From Casuarina equisetifolia (taxonomy: Eukaryota > Streptophyta > Magnoliopsida > Fagales > Casuarinaceae), in contig CM052362.1 of assembly GCA_028551475.1 (NCBI GenBank), forward strand, positions 14,314,521-14,378,520: DNA of 64,000 nucleotides. The letters are read 5' to 3'. A program made the translations under genes and the position numbers. Position 1 is the stretch's first letter, and each line of letters begins with the position of its first letter. The notes below the pieces were generated by a model. It saw only the letters and a list, made by a program, of their open reading frames with translations. It did no database searches and was not told where the DNA came from. Below, in pieces: positions 13,579-25,298 of the stretch.

Positions 13579-15270
13579 TGTTAGGTTTTATGGCTTAACA
13601 AGAAGGGAGGTTGAATTGTTTAAACTAAGACCTAATCACAATTTTTCTGGTCTTAAAATTAATCCAAGTGTACACAAGTCACACAAATAAAACAAGTATC
13701 AAGCGAGTAAATTTTAAGCAAATGACATGTTAGTTCTAGATGGGACAACAAATTATCTTCAATTATTTTAGAACTATTTAGCAAATAAACTAGTTGGCTC
13801 GTATCAAATAAATGATAGAATAATTAGCAACAAACAGTAAGAGACATTCAAGTCAATAGAGAGAAAAGAAAGAACACCAGATTTACCACGGTGGTTCAGC
13901 ACTCAATCTTTAAATCCTACGTCCACCCTTTTCTCATTCAATCCAATTGATTGAAGTTTCTTTTACTCAAACCATATTAGGAGAATACGTTCCCCATAAT
14001 CTAAAAAATTCCTTCTCAAAGGAATTCTTAAGTTCAGATATAAGATATGATCAAAAGATCATGTACATATGCAAATCCCTAAATAATATGATGGTTTATA
14101 GGATATTGCTAGTCAGAAAAGCTATTCAAGTATAAATAACAAAGTTCAAAGCTCCTATCATCAAATCTCCAATTTTAGCAAATTAAAGTTTTAGATTTCT
14201 TACAATATTTATGTGCAATATATATTCTCAAATGTAATAAGCACATAAATAATGTTTTACACAATGCAATCAATTGAATAATCAAAGGATAAGCTAAATA
14301 ATCAAATATCACCAAATCCTTGTGAGTCACCAAAAGATTAGCAAACTTGGATCAAATAATAGAGTGAGCTCAAAAAATCATTTTGTTGTAGAGAGAACAC
14401 TTCAAAATAGTTGTCGATCATCAACATCATCTTCACACATGCATTTTCCTTAAATAGAGAACAAATCTAGGGCTTTTTAGATCAAACATGAGTTGTAGCC
14501 TTTTTCCCGTTGGAAACAGTGAGCCATCCATCAAATTGGTCTCAAATTAATTCTCAGAATTTCAATCTGACTGTTCTGACATCCCATCTTCTCCAAGATC
14601 CTCCCGTTGAGGATTCGGCGCTAGAGAGAACAAAGGTGTCACTAGAGGCTAGCTTCTTTTCGAAAGGCAACAACTAGGACACATAACGAATAAGCCTTAC
14701 TTAATCGCACCTCTGTTAAGTTGAACGACACCATAGCATCATGTAATCGGGTGAGAAGCGGGTAAGGCTTCTACAACATATGTGGGCCTCGTCACAAATC
14801 AATCTCAGATTCGGCCTGGTCCAATAGCATGTGAGGTCCAACAATATAAGCACAGTCCAGTACTATAAGCAAGGTCCAGCAATATAAGCATAGTCCAATA
14901 ATATGAGCATAATCCAACAATATGAGCATGGTCCAATAATGTAAGCTCACATTTGATATAACACATAGTTTCACTTGAATTAAAATCAAGCTAGAGTCAA
15001 AGCTCATTATATGTTCCTACAAGTGCATAAAGCCAAATATCATTTTTCTTAAAAATATATTCAAATATATTTTTAACATCATTCACAAATATATTTCTTA
15101 AAAGCACTTTAAAAAGATGTTTTATGAAGGAATGTAGGAACCCAGTTACTTTATAATATCATTAATTGATATTATAATTTGTACACCTTTTACTTCCTAT
15201 AATTTTCTTTTGCACCTATGAAAAACATATTTCAAGAAATGTATTCACAAAATATATTTTTGTCACAACA
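13579..15270. mobile_element. Nested insertion, possible solo LTR, within gypsy gag
   Basis: A block of about 1.69 kb separates two parts of gag that belong together. It begins TGTTAGG and ends CACAACA, the TG...CA form of an LTR. No internal domain and no second copy is present, so a solo LTR or a non-autonomous element are the likely readings. I could not find a clean target-site duplication. It contains a 19-bp minisatellite. Confidence 0.5.
14819..14946. repeat. 19-bp minisatellite, about 6.7 copies
   Basis: Tandem units of the form GTCCAAYAATATRAGCATA repeat with a 19-bp period. They sit inside the nested insertion in gypsy element 1. Confidence 0.85.
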
Positions 15271-15589
15271 AAACCCTTATTTTCCAGCATGAACCTCCCC
15301 ACCAATAAAGAGTGTGTTATTAGTAAAGAAGTTGACTTTCAAGAAAATCAATAAAAGAAAGGCAAAATGCATGTGTTTTCATTGTGACAAACCATATGGC
15401 CTAGGATAATGCTGTAAAAAAAATTATTCATATTAAAGATAGTGTGGTTGGATGAGATTGGAAAAGGAGAAGTTGAAAAAAGGGAACAAGTATATCACAA
15501 TAAGAATGGTAGGGAGATTGAGGTGGCTTTCAATGCATTATATGGAGACAAATCTCTTAGAATCACATGGGTTGATGGATGTTTGGTGA

Positions 15590-15680
15590 ACTACAAGTAG
15601 GAGGCTTGTTTTTTAATTGAGATAAGTAGTACCTATAATTTTTCTAGTAAAAGGTTAGCTAATTGAATTAGCTTGAAAAT
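15590..15680 (+). pseudogene. Gypsy element 1 protease trace
   Basis: A short frame resembles the retroviral aspartic-protease core (family form DSGSTHNF), here read as approximately IEISSTYNF. The catalytic Asp-Ser-Gly is not kept. The call rests on this short match and on its place between zinc knuckle and reverse transcriptase. Confidence 0.4.
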
Positions 15681-16366
15681 TGATTATATGAGTTCTTTTA
15701 TAGGGTGTTAAAATAAGGGTAGAATTGTTTGTGCCAAATATTGAGGCCTTTGATGTAATATTCCCACCATGGTTGGAAACATTTAGTATAACTTGAAGTT
15801 TTTCACTTTTGAGAGTAGACTTTGAAGTGGATAAGAAACAAGTTATGTTATAGGGTACATAACCAACTCATAACCAATTGATAGAAGGAAATGATTTAAA
15901 GTTGTGAGTTAGATAAGAAAATGAGTATAATAGTGTTGTGGCTAGCTAGTATGACTGAAAGTGGTGTTGAAAAAGAAGGGAATTATATCAAGATCCATAG
16001 TAAAAGGTAAGGGAATGGAGAAGATAAAAATTAAGAAAACAAAGGAGCCCAAAAATGAAATACAATATACTGAACCTAAAAAGTAGGAACATGAAAAAAT
16101 GATTAAAGGCTATAATTCTATTCAATTATTTATGAATTGTACAACACTATTTATATAGGATTTGTAATGAATCTATACATTAATATGGACAATTTAACAT
16201 AATCAATTTATAGAATAAAGAATTTGAATTTCTTTCAAAACTAGTTATTAGTTTTTTATTTATTTTTATGAACGTGGACTAGTTTTCTAGTCTTATGAGA
16301 GTCTTTTAATCTATAGTTTTTATTTTTTCTAATGAAATTTAAGAGCATTTTAAACTTTTTTTTATG

Positions 16367-17435
16367 CTTGATGAAGATTTTCTATATGTATTGGAATTGA
16401 TATTTCTAAAACTAGTGTTATAAGAGAAATTGACATCTTTATTTCTTGAGCTTTAATTCCTTTTATATTGTTGGGGTTGGTGAAAGGTTCGTTGCTATTA
16501 ATGCTGAGGTTGGTGAGGGTTTAGTAAAACATTAATGAGAGGTTGGTGGCTTTTAATAATGTCCAAGTAAGGACAAATTCAATGGGGATTATATTTTCCT
16601 AAGATAAAGACACATTGAAGGAATATGTAGACATTTTTCAAGAACCTTGGAGATTACCACTAAGGAGAAGCCATTATCTTAGAATTGTGTTAAAAGGAGA
16701 TGAGCATCCAATAAGCACAAGACCTTATAAATACTCAAGGATGAAGTGATTAGACCAAGTCATAATCCTTTCTCTTCACCAATATTGCTTGTGAAAAAGT
16801 CATATGGGTAATGGAAATTGTGTGTGGATTATAAAAAATTAAATGAATAGATTTTGAAAGGTAAATTCTCAATTCCCATTATTGATGAGCTTGTAAATGA
16901 GGTATATAGAGTCTAGTTCTTCTTTAAGTTAGATTTATAGTTAGGATGATACCAAGTAAGGACAAGGGAAAAAGGACATAGAAAAGATCATATTTCGAAT
17001 CCATGATGCACATTATGGGTTTCTTATGATGCCTTTTGGGCTTATTAATGAACTGATAATCTTTCAATCACTTATGAAAAGGGTTTTTTAGGATTTAATC
17101 AAGAAAATGGTGTTAGTATATTTTTAACAATGCTTTGGTATACAAGAAAACATAAGAGGATCATCTAAGACACGTGTAGTGAGTGCTTGAGCTACCAAGA
17201 AAGAATAAAATGTATGTCAAGTTATCAAAATGTGAATTTTGGGCATAAAGAGGTAAAATTCATTCATCATATGGTGAGTGGAAAATGAGTTGCAATAGAT
17301 TAGTATAAGATAAAAGAAATTCTATAATGGCCCATACCTTAAACTATTAAATCTTTCAAAGGATTCTTAAGGCTAATAGGATACTACTAAAGATTTCTTT
17401 GTAATAAAGTTTGAGGGTATTTGAAAATCTTACCA
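16367..17435 (+). pseudogene. Gypsy element 1 reverse transcriptase, copy A
   Basis: First of two direct copies, 1069 bp apart. The entry to the domain (near 16630-16740) reads as an FQEP...RSHYLRIVLK phrase, and GHYGFLMMPFGL is recognisable near 17010. At the catalytic centre, where the family has FDD, codons 17126-17131 read AAC AAT (Asn-Asn). Several stops and frameshifts interrupt it. Confidence 0.7.
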
Positions 17436-18240
17436 CTTGATGAAGATTTTCTATATGTATTGAGATTGATGATTCCTTGACATCTAGAAGTTTAAAAAAA
17501 GGCTTTCTAAACTAGTGTTATAAGAGAAATTAACATATTTATTTCTTAAGCTTTAATTCCTTTTATATTGTTGAGGTCAGTGAAACATTGGTTACTTTTA
17601 ATGTTAAGATTAATGAGGAGTAAGTTAAGGATTGATGAGAGGTTGGTGGCTTTTAATCATGTTCAAGTAAAGACTAATTCAATGGAGATTATGTTTTCCA
17701 ATAATAAAGACATGTTGAAGGAATTTGAAGACATTTTTCAAGAACCCAAGGGGTTACAACCAAGGAAAAGCCATGATCATAGAATTATGTTAAAAAACAA
17801 TGGGCAACTAAAGAGCATAAGACCTTTTAAATACTCAAGAATGAAGTTATTAGATTGAATCCTAATCCTTTTTCTCCACCAATGTTGCTTGTAAAGAAGT
17901 TAAATAGGTAATAGAAGTGTGGATTATAAGGAATTAAACAAACAAATTTTAAATGATAGGTTCCCAATCCCCATTATTGATGAGCTAGTAGATAAGCTAT
18001 ATGGAGCCTAATTCTTTTCTAAGTTATATCTATAGTTAGGATACTAGGAAGTGGGGATGAGGGAAAAGGATATAGAGAAGATCACATTTCGATCCTGTGA
18101 TGGACATTATAAGTTTCTTATGATGTCTTTTGGACTTACTAATGTACCAACAATCTTTCAATTACTTATGAAAATGGTTTTTTTAGGATTTAATCAAAAA
18201 AATTGGTATTACTATTTTTTGATGATATTTTGGTAGCAAT
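17436..18240 (+). pseudogene. Gypsy element 1 reverse transcriptase, copy B
   Basis: Second copy of the same domain, better preserved than copy A. At 17704-17858 it reads KEFEDIFQEPKGLQPRKSHD, then RPFKYSRMK. At 18051-18180 it reads TFRSCDGHYKFLMMSFGLTN. The catalytic FFDDILV is present at about 18204-18232, in a frame shifted from the preceding part. It stops abruptly before a poly(T) run. Confidence 0.75.
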
Positions 18241-18329
18241 GTCATCTATGTTTTTTTTTTTTTTTGTCTAAAGGGATTGAAAGAACATTTTGGACAATTT
18301 ATCAAATAAAGTTCGGTTATCATATTTGA

Positions 18330-18458
18330 AACCATTGTCCTTGATTTCCTTTGCTTAAGTACAAGATTGTCTAATGAAGACACTTTCAACCCCTCATTTT
18401 AAGGACCTCCCAATTCAAAGTCCTATTACATGCTTTAGAGTTATAGAGAAATGCAACA
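18330..18458 (+). repeat. Right LTR remnant of gypsy element 1
   Basis: Aligns with 12690-12819, sharing the phrase CCTTGATTTCCTT and then TCAACCCCTCAT. Only the final third of the LTR remains. It ends ...GCAACA. Confidence 0.65.
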
Positions 18459-18463
18459 GTAGA

Positions 18464-20207
18464 ATGCCAAATGTTTTTTGAAGTGAACTAAAAAACAAAG
18501 CTATTTTATGCTAATTTAGCCCTAAATTATTGGGAAGAATATTATCCTTGGTAAGTCTAGTGCTAATACATATTAATATTATGTCCAAAAAGAAATCTCT
18601 AGACCTTTTTTTTAATATTATTATTTCTTTTGACTGCAAAATGTGAGAGGTCAAGTGACTATTGATTTCTTAAGTACCTCTAAGCCTTTCCCAAACATTC
18701 TATTCTAGATGCATCACATAACAAAGAATGTCAATTTCCCTAAATTTGTGAGATTTCGCTAAAAAAAATTAGTTAGTCAAATACAACCCACCTCTAAAAA
18801 CAAAATAAAATTGCTTTCCTTTTACATGTCACTTACTAGAAATGAATTGCCCTTCTTAATAAGCCTCCATTATACATAAGAATGTTTTCATTTTCTCTTT
18901 TGGTCTCTTCTTTTCTTAATTATTCCAAAAGAAAAAAAATCAAGAAGATAGTTAAGGAAGCCTCTTCACCTTTCTTAACTAAAATAAGTAGGCAACAAAA
19001 GAAGGTTGTTTTTAACTATTAAAAAAAATCCAAAGGCCAACTTTTGAATGAAAGAAACAATTCTTTTACTTAAATTTTAAGTCAAGGTTGTAACTTTTTA
19101 GTTAAGGATAAAGGAGATCAATTAACCTTGAATTGATACTATGTCAAAAAGTCTACAGTTCTTTCAAAAGCTAGTTAATGAATTAGCAAGATTTTTTTTA
19201 TACTTAAAGTATTATTCAAGGATCGTATCTTTCTAATATAAAATTTTCGTTCTCTATACTCATTTTGGAAATCAAGCATATCTTGAGCTTAAGGTGAAAT
19301 GAAATAAAATTAACGCCCTTTAAAGGACTTAAGTTGAATAGGAACTATAATTAATCAACCTAGACTTTAATACCATATTAAAAATTATAGAGAATAACTC
19401 ATATATAACTTAAAACCTCAATGCATTACAGGAAAAAGGTCATCTTTTTATAAAAACTACTCTTTTGAGCTAATATTTTTATATGAGACTTAACATAACC
19501 TTCACCTTAAGCATAAAAAGCCATTTCCCATGATGATCTTTAATTATGAGTGAAAAGGTGACAAACTTGAACTTAAGCTCTAACACCATGTTAAAAATTA
19601 CAAAAAATTACTTATATCCAACTTAAAGCCTTAAAGCATTAAGTAGAGAAACTTATATCTTTATAAATTATTCTTCCATGTTATTATATTCCCATCTAAG
19701 GCTTAACACTAACCAAGCATGTGATTTATTTTGTCTTCCATTCTCTGAAGGCCTAAAGTTAGGCCAAAAATTTGTAGATTTAGCGTGCGCTCTATGCTTT
19801 AATTGGAAAAATGATGTCCTACTACAATTCTCAAGAAGGAGATATAATTCAATGTAGCATGGTTTCATAGGAATTGGTTGTTACTTATTTTCTATAATGT
19901 TTAGCATTTGCTAAACCCATGTCGAATACCTTTTCTACAATAATGTGTTTGAAGTTTGACGTCATGCTCTGGTTGACAATCTTGTAACAACATGAGCTCT
20001 TTTGAAGAGGACATCGAGATCAAGAAAAAAAAAAAGGAAAAACATTTCATAGTGCAAATAATAGTGTGACAACAAAAAAATTGTGGGAGATGATTTTCCA
20101 TTTTACATTAGCTAATGGAAACATTTTCGATCTGTTTGAGAAAAAGACCAAACTAACATATGAGTAATTTATATAGGACATTCCCAAATGAAGTTGCATG
20201 AACTATT
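18464..20207. other. AT-rich interval between two retroelements
   Basis: No gene is seen. A pair of diverged direct repeats lies at about 19364-19498 and 19577-19705, offset 213 bp. Both begin TTAATACCAT/CTAACACCATG and contain TATCTTTATAAA...CTCTT. They look like fragments of an old element but cannot be assigned. Confidence 0.5.
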
Positions 20208-21009
20208 TATAAAAGAATGCTTGCCAAATGGTGCTTCTACACCCAACCACGTCAAACCTTGGAACCTATCTCAAAAAAGCAACAATGGCACTATGTGGCA
20301 AATTGGTGGACTAAGCTTACAAGCTTTGCATGTAGACACACTAGGAGCTCAACTACCTATCGTGTAGCAAGGAGATCATTGGATGTAGAATGGATTGCCA
20401 CCTAGAGTTTTGGACATTATCATATGTGGTAGTAGCCCTAACAATGCGGCAGACATTAACACTGATCTATGCTTGGGTTTTCTAAAAGCAAATTAGACTT
20501 AACTCACAAAGGCACAAGTTCTTTGTGTCGTGTCACATCCAGCACACATGACACAACCTCTGTTGTATGAAGTAGAGAATAAAACATCTACATGTTGCTA
20601 TACTATTGGAGTTGTTAGAACTATCTTCACAAAGTACAAGCAAGCTAGTATTGATATGAAGAATACCTTGTGTGAAAGCTATGTATCCACTGAAAGTCTA
20701 CCTTGCACCATGGAGCAGGCTAATGACTTCGGGGAAAATGACAAGGAAGGAAAGAGAAAGAAGAAATAGAAGATGCACCTCAACATGCTAGTTATACTTA
20801 GTGTGTCAGACTCATGGATTAAACTTCCCAAGAGTTTTTTGTAGAAATAAGTGATAGTTTGAAGCCTATAGAAGGGGTTGAACTTGTTTAAAGCATAACA
20901 AGTCTTTTGTACCATTCTACTTGTATCAAACACATATCTTCAAATGTGTTATTAAACAAGTAGTTTTATCGCATTTCTATCTTGTGTCCATTTATCATCT
21001 TTTTCTTCT
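20208..21009 (+). repeat. Left LTR of the copia element
   Basis: About 800 bp matching 26769-27542 along its length, with substitutions and small indels. It starts TATAAAAG where the right LTR has TGTAAAAG, so the terminal TG has mutated. It ends just before the primer site. Confidence 0.88.
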
Positions 21010-21021
21010 TGGCATCACAAT
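21010..21021 (+). other. Copia primer-binding site
   Basis: TGGCATCACAAT, a decayed form of TGGTATCAGAGC, complementary to the 3' end of initiator Met-tRNA. It directly follows the left LTR and fixes its right edge. Confidence 0.65.
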
Positions 21022-21179
21022 AGGTTCAATCCTACACTTATGTCTTTCACCTACCTACTTTTGCTACACCTTCTCATTTCCTTTTTCCACTATGGCCTTA
21101 TACCTTTTCCTAACAACTGTCAACATTGGTAACTTTGTCACCCTTAAACTCACTAAGGGGAATTATCTTCTTTAGATGA

Positions 21180-22047
21180 CTTAAGTCAAATCATTATAGT
21201 TCAGACCTAAAAGCTCTTTGGTTTCCTCACTAACTTAACTCCCTGGCCTTCATTTGTTCACACCATTAATGGCAAGGAAGTGCCAAATCTAGAATTTAAG
21301 ACCTAGACTCAAAGTGATGCACTGGTGAAATCTTAGATCCTAAACACCTTGTCTGAAAAAGCACTCAAACATAGTTTCGAGCTTGAAAAATTAGCTCAAG
21401 TGTGAAATGCTCTGGCCGACCATTTTGCTCAAAAAATTTAGGCTTGAGAACAATTAGTAGGGCTTATTGAACCAACTCAGCTCTATTAGTAAGCCCCTGA
21501 CAAATCCTTCCTAATACCTCAATTAAATGAGGTTGTCTCCCAACTTTAAGCATTTGAATCTCAACTATAATGCTACAGTACTTACTCCCTAACTCCACCC
21601 AATCAAAACTATGGCATTTTCTGCTAAGCACTTCGGTTATGGAGGGCATAACTCTTCGTGTGGCAAAACTTCTAACACCTTTAGCTCTTAAGGTTAAGGT
21701 TTCAACCCTTCAACATAAAGTTCTCACCCATCCAAACTTGACGGATTGGAGAATGTTGAAAACTCAACTAACCCCTTCACTGTTGATAACAAACCTCTAG
21801 CCACTTGTTAGATCTATGGCAAGCCTAGACACATAGCTCTAGAATGCTGGTGAAGGTTTGACCACTGTTCGGTGAAATTCTAAATACATGGACGGATTGG
21901 AGAATGTTGAAAACTCAACTAACCCCTTCACTATTGATAACAAACCTCTAGCCACTTGTCAGATCTATGGCAAGCTTAGACATATAGCTCTAGAATGCTA
22001 GTGAAGGTTTGACCACTGTTCGGTGAAATTCTAAATACAAGTGAATA
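21180..22047 (+). pseudogene. Copia gag remnant with duplicated zinc-knuckle segment
   Basis: Capsid/nucleocapsid remnant, heavily interrupted. Recognisable pieces are LSEKALKHSFELEKLA and LADHFAQ near 21340-21440. A zinc knuckle near 21810-21850 reads IYGKPRHIALECW after a Cys. In both copies the second Cys of the CCHC motif is Tyr. A 151-bp segment holding this knuckle is duplicated in tandem. Confidence 0.7.
21741..22039 (+). repeat. 151-bp tandem duplication over the copia zinc knuckle
   Basis: Copy 1 spans 21741-21891 and copy 2 spans 21892-22039. They are nearly identical and therefore younger than the decay of the element as a whole. Confidence 0.9.
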
Positions 22048-23248
22048 TGTCGAACAAGTAATATAATGATAAAAAAGATATCATCCCATAGAGATTGATG
22101 ATTACTAGACCAATTAATTACTAATGGTGAATAACTCTTAGAATTTATTTAACAAATCCAAATAATAGATGATAGATTAGTTAACTAAATTTAGAAAAAC
22201 TAAATACACAAAATATGTTAGAGCATAAGATTTCACCATAATTACTAGGTATTAATGTTGATTATTTATGATTGCAAGAAGGATAATATCTATGTGATGG
22301 TGGAACTTCCTAATTTATTTACTATCCTATGTCTAGGTATAGCAAACATATTTAGTTCATTAATTCACTATATCTCTATATGTGAATTGAAAGAAACCAA
22401 ATGCATTAAGATCTATGAACATTTCCAGTTTACACTGAAAGTTACATAAACAATATGGTATATGTCTATCCATATTTAATTTATGGTTGTATATTACAAG
22501 AAGCAATTGCATATCATCTCTTGTCGGTCTCAAATATACAAATCCAATCATTTAAGTGGTAGCTAATCACTTAAAAGCATTAAACATAGTAATATGCAAT
22601 TTCACATAAATAAAATATCTCACAAAACATAACAATCATAACATTCATACCATCATAATTAGGTTTACATTGTAGCTCTAACAAAAGTAAACTAAAACAT
22701 AAAGAAATAATAGAAAAGAACAATAATAGAAATTAAAGAAGGTATCTTGAATCCAATAACAAGAAGTTTGTTACCCTTTTTATTTTCTCTTAAAAAAACC
22801 TTGAGTTGTGCTCAATTTCCTTCCTTCATTCTTTTGGCTCTTCTATTATCTTAAATAGGGTTTAGGTTTAGACCTATCTCTTATTCTAGTAGAAGTCGAT
22901 TTTGGAGACCCAAGACAATTGGGTTTTGAACTCTTATAATGATTGGGCTTTGAATTCCTAATATGACTAGGTTTTCTAATTATTTAGGAAACCCAACAAC
23001 AATGAAAAATCTAATAACAATTATCCAAAGCCTAAGCCCATCTTGACTCTCTTGATCTTGATATTATGATTTTGCCACACAATAAGCATCAGTTTCTCCA
23101 TGTTTATCCTTTTTCTCCATGTCTCTTTATGCTACATAAATAAGATAAATTTAGGTAGATAAAGAGGAATTTAAATATTTTTTCATAAATATTACATTAT
23201 TTATTACTTAAAAATAGGTAAAATAACTCTATAAAAATAGAGTTATCA
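22048..23248. mobile_element. 1.2-kb nested insertion in copia gag-pol, possible solo LTR
   Basis: The copia frame breaks after the second zinc-knuckle copy and resumes at about 23250 in the linker before the integrase region. The block begins TGTCGAAC and ends GTTATCA, the TG...CA pattern of an LTR. Near its right end, ATAACTCTAT and ATAGAGTTAT form a perfect 10-bp hairpin (23223-23246). There is no coding domain and no clear target duplication, so solo LTR is the favoured but unproven reading. Confidence 0.5.
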
Positions 23249-23249
23249 A

Positions 23250-24600
23250 CCACATCTTCCAAACCACTGATATTCCAAAAGCTCTTACTACACTCCAAGT
23301 GTCAAATTTCCTAAATTTTGACTAGGTCATCAACTCATGTGCCTCTACCCACATCACTAACTCATCAGGTAAACTCACTTCCTTGACCCCATATCATGGT
23401 TTTGACAACATCTTGGTTAGAAATGGAAAAACATTGCCGATTAGTCATACTGGAACCATAATGGTGGGAAATGGCAAAATAACTTTGAAATTAGTACTTG
23501 TTACACCACATATCACTCACAATCTTCTTTCTATATCAAGATTAACCGATGATATTCCTTGCTTAGTGGTTTTTGATCGACACTATTTTGTTGTGATGGA
23601 CCTGATCACATAGGAAACCCTGCTAAAGGGACATAGACAAGGGGATCTTTATATGCTGCCTATGGAAAATATAATGGCCCTATTCTCTAAACATCAAAGA
23701 TCCACTTATGGCAGTACTTGGCATTAAGTTTAGGCCATCCTAACCTTCAACTTTTAAAATTCCTCCAAAATAGCAAAAAAATTAATGTTCAAGGAGAACC
23801 AATATCCCTTTGCTCAGTTGTTTGCTTAGCAAAAGTCATACTTTACCTTTTTTTATTGCTACTCACTGATTAGCTGTACCTTTTGAAAAGATCCATAACG
23901 ATCTTTGAAAACTCTCTTATACCACTTCATGTCAAGGTTTTTCCTACTATGTTGTTTTAGTTTATGATTATACTTGGTTTACCTAGATTTATCCAATAAA
24001 GCAAAAATCAAAATTTAATGACATTTTTAAGACCTTTCATGTTTTGGTTAAGCATCAATTTGACACTAAAGTCAAAATCCTACACTTTGACAACGGATGA
24101 GAATACATTAGTCATGAATTAAGTTATTACCTTCAAACCCGTGGAATATTGTAACAATTCTCATGTCCTTATACCCCATAACAAAATGGCATCATAGAAT
24201 GCAAACACAAACATATCATTGAACTTGGAAGATCAATGCTTCTGCAAGCATCTATTCCCAAGCATTAGATTGAAGCTTTCTTAACTACAGTTTACTTAAC
24301 AAATAGATTGCCCTTTTCCTTTCTTGAAGAAAATGGATATCTCCTTCAAAGCACTTTACCAAAGGATTCTTGATTATGGATCCCTAAATGTTCTTGGGTG
24401 CTAATGCTAATTTGCTTACGTCACACCATGATAGATAAATTAGCTTCAAGATCTCTTACATGTACCTTTTTAGGTTATAGTGCAAAACCTAAGGGATATC
24501 ATTGCTATCATCGCAAATCAAAGAAAGTATTTATCTCAAAGCATGTTATTTTTTATGAGATGTGTTTTCATTTTGTAGCAAAATCACAAAATTAACCTAA
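23250..24600 (+). pseudogene. Copia protease/integrase remnant
   Basis: Reads as the linker IPKALTTLQVSNF, then CASTHIT in place of the protease-like DTGASSHMT, then IMVGNGKITLKL...HNLLSISRLTDD, a standard lead-in of copia polyproteins. The GAG-pre-integrase and integrase core follow with stops and frameshifts. The integrase tail near 24430-24560 reads ARSLTCTFLGYSAKPKGYHC-like sequence. Confidence 0.78.
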
Positions 24601-25298
24601 GAACTCATCTTAACATTCCCACAATGAGTCAAACTTGGAAACTCCCTCCTCATAGCAACCAACAAATGTACCCTTTCTTTCTTCCAACACCGATAATTCC
24701 TAAACTCACTTAAAACCCCCTCTCTCCTTTCAATCAAGATATTCTCATGTGGGACTTATCTAGCTTACCTTAACCAAACCCAATGCCCAAAATCTTATCA
24801 CCTTCCATGAGACATGACCCTAAAATGATTGTCTTAGAGATGCCTTGTGTACTTTATATCTCGGTGGAAGATCTTAGAACCTCTCATACCCATGTGGGTG
24901 AGCCCAAGCCATATAATAGCCCAAGAACCAACTATTTCTCCTTTATAACTTTGAATCGAGTACCTGCTATCTTTGACAATGTTGGGCAACATGATCTTAT
25001 CACCATATCACCACACCAACCATCTCTGCTACCTTAAATACCATATCAATGAACAGATCTAAACCTAACATTCCTAACAACAAACATATATCTTTTCCTA
25101 GAATCACCACTTCCTTAAGTTATTCTTAAAACACCTGCCCCTACCCACTAGTCTTTGCCTACCCATACTCACCTAATGACAACACGCAGCTTGTTAAGAA
25201 TGTATCGTCCAAATCCAAAATATGCTCTACTGCACTCCCATGTCATCCCTCTATTCCATCACCTCTCCTACATGTATTAGAACATCTAGGATGGAAAA

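Larger units (their letters stand above)
12836..15420 (+). pseudogene. Gypsy element 1 gag remnant, interrupted
   Basis: Nucleocapsid polyprotein remnant. The stretch near 13420-13520 reads as the conserved gag phrase FISGLKNNIRVDV followed by LAMALARIFE, comparable with the LKD...LARLYE pattern of plant gypsy gag. After a 1.7-kb insertion (13579-15270) the zinc knuckle resumes near 15375 as CFHCDKPYGLG. Stops and frameshifts are frequent. Confidence 0.65.
12377..18458 (+). mobile_element. Degenerate Ty3/gypsy LTR retrotransposon (element 1)
   Basis: Left LTR, primer site, gag with zinc knuckle, a trace of protease, two tandem reverse-transcriptase segments and a remnant of the right LTR occur in order. 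RNase H and integrase are missing. The gag is split by a 1.7-kb insertion. Proposed ends are TG at 12377 and CA at 18458. The flanking pentamers ATAGA (12372-12376) and GTAGA (18459-18463) match at 4 of 5 bases, as expected of a decayed target-site duplication. Frames carry many stops and shifts, so the element is dead and old. Confidence 0.75.

Noticed and set aside
23223..23260. Helitron 3' end suggested by the hairpin
   Set aside because: The hairpin is perfect, but no CTRR terminus follows at the expected distance and no TC 5' end with an A/T target fits. An LTR reading suits the TG...CA ends better.
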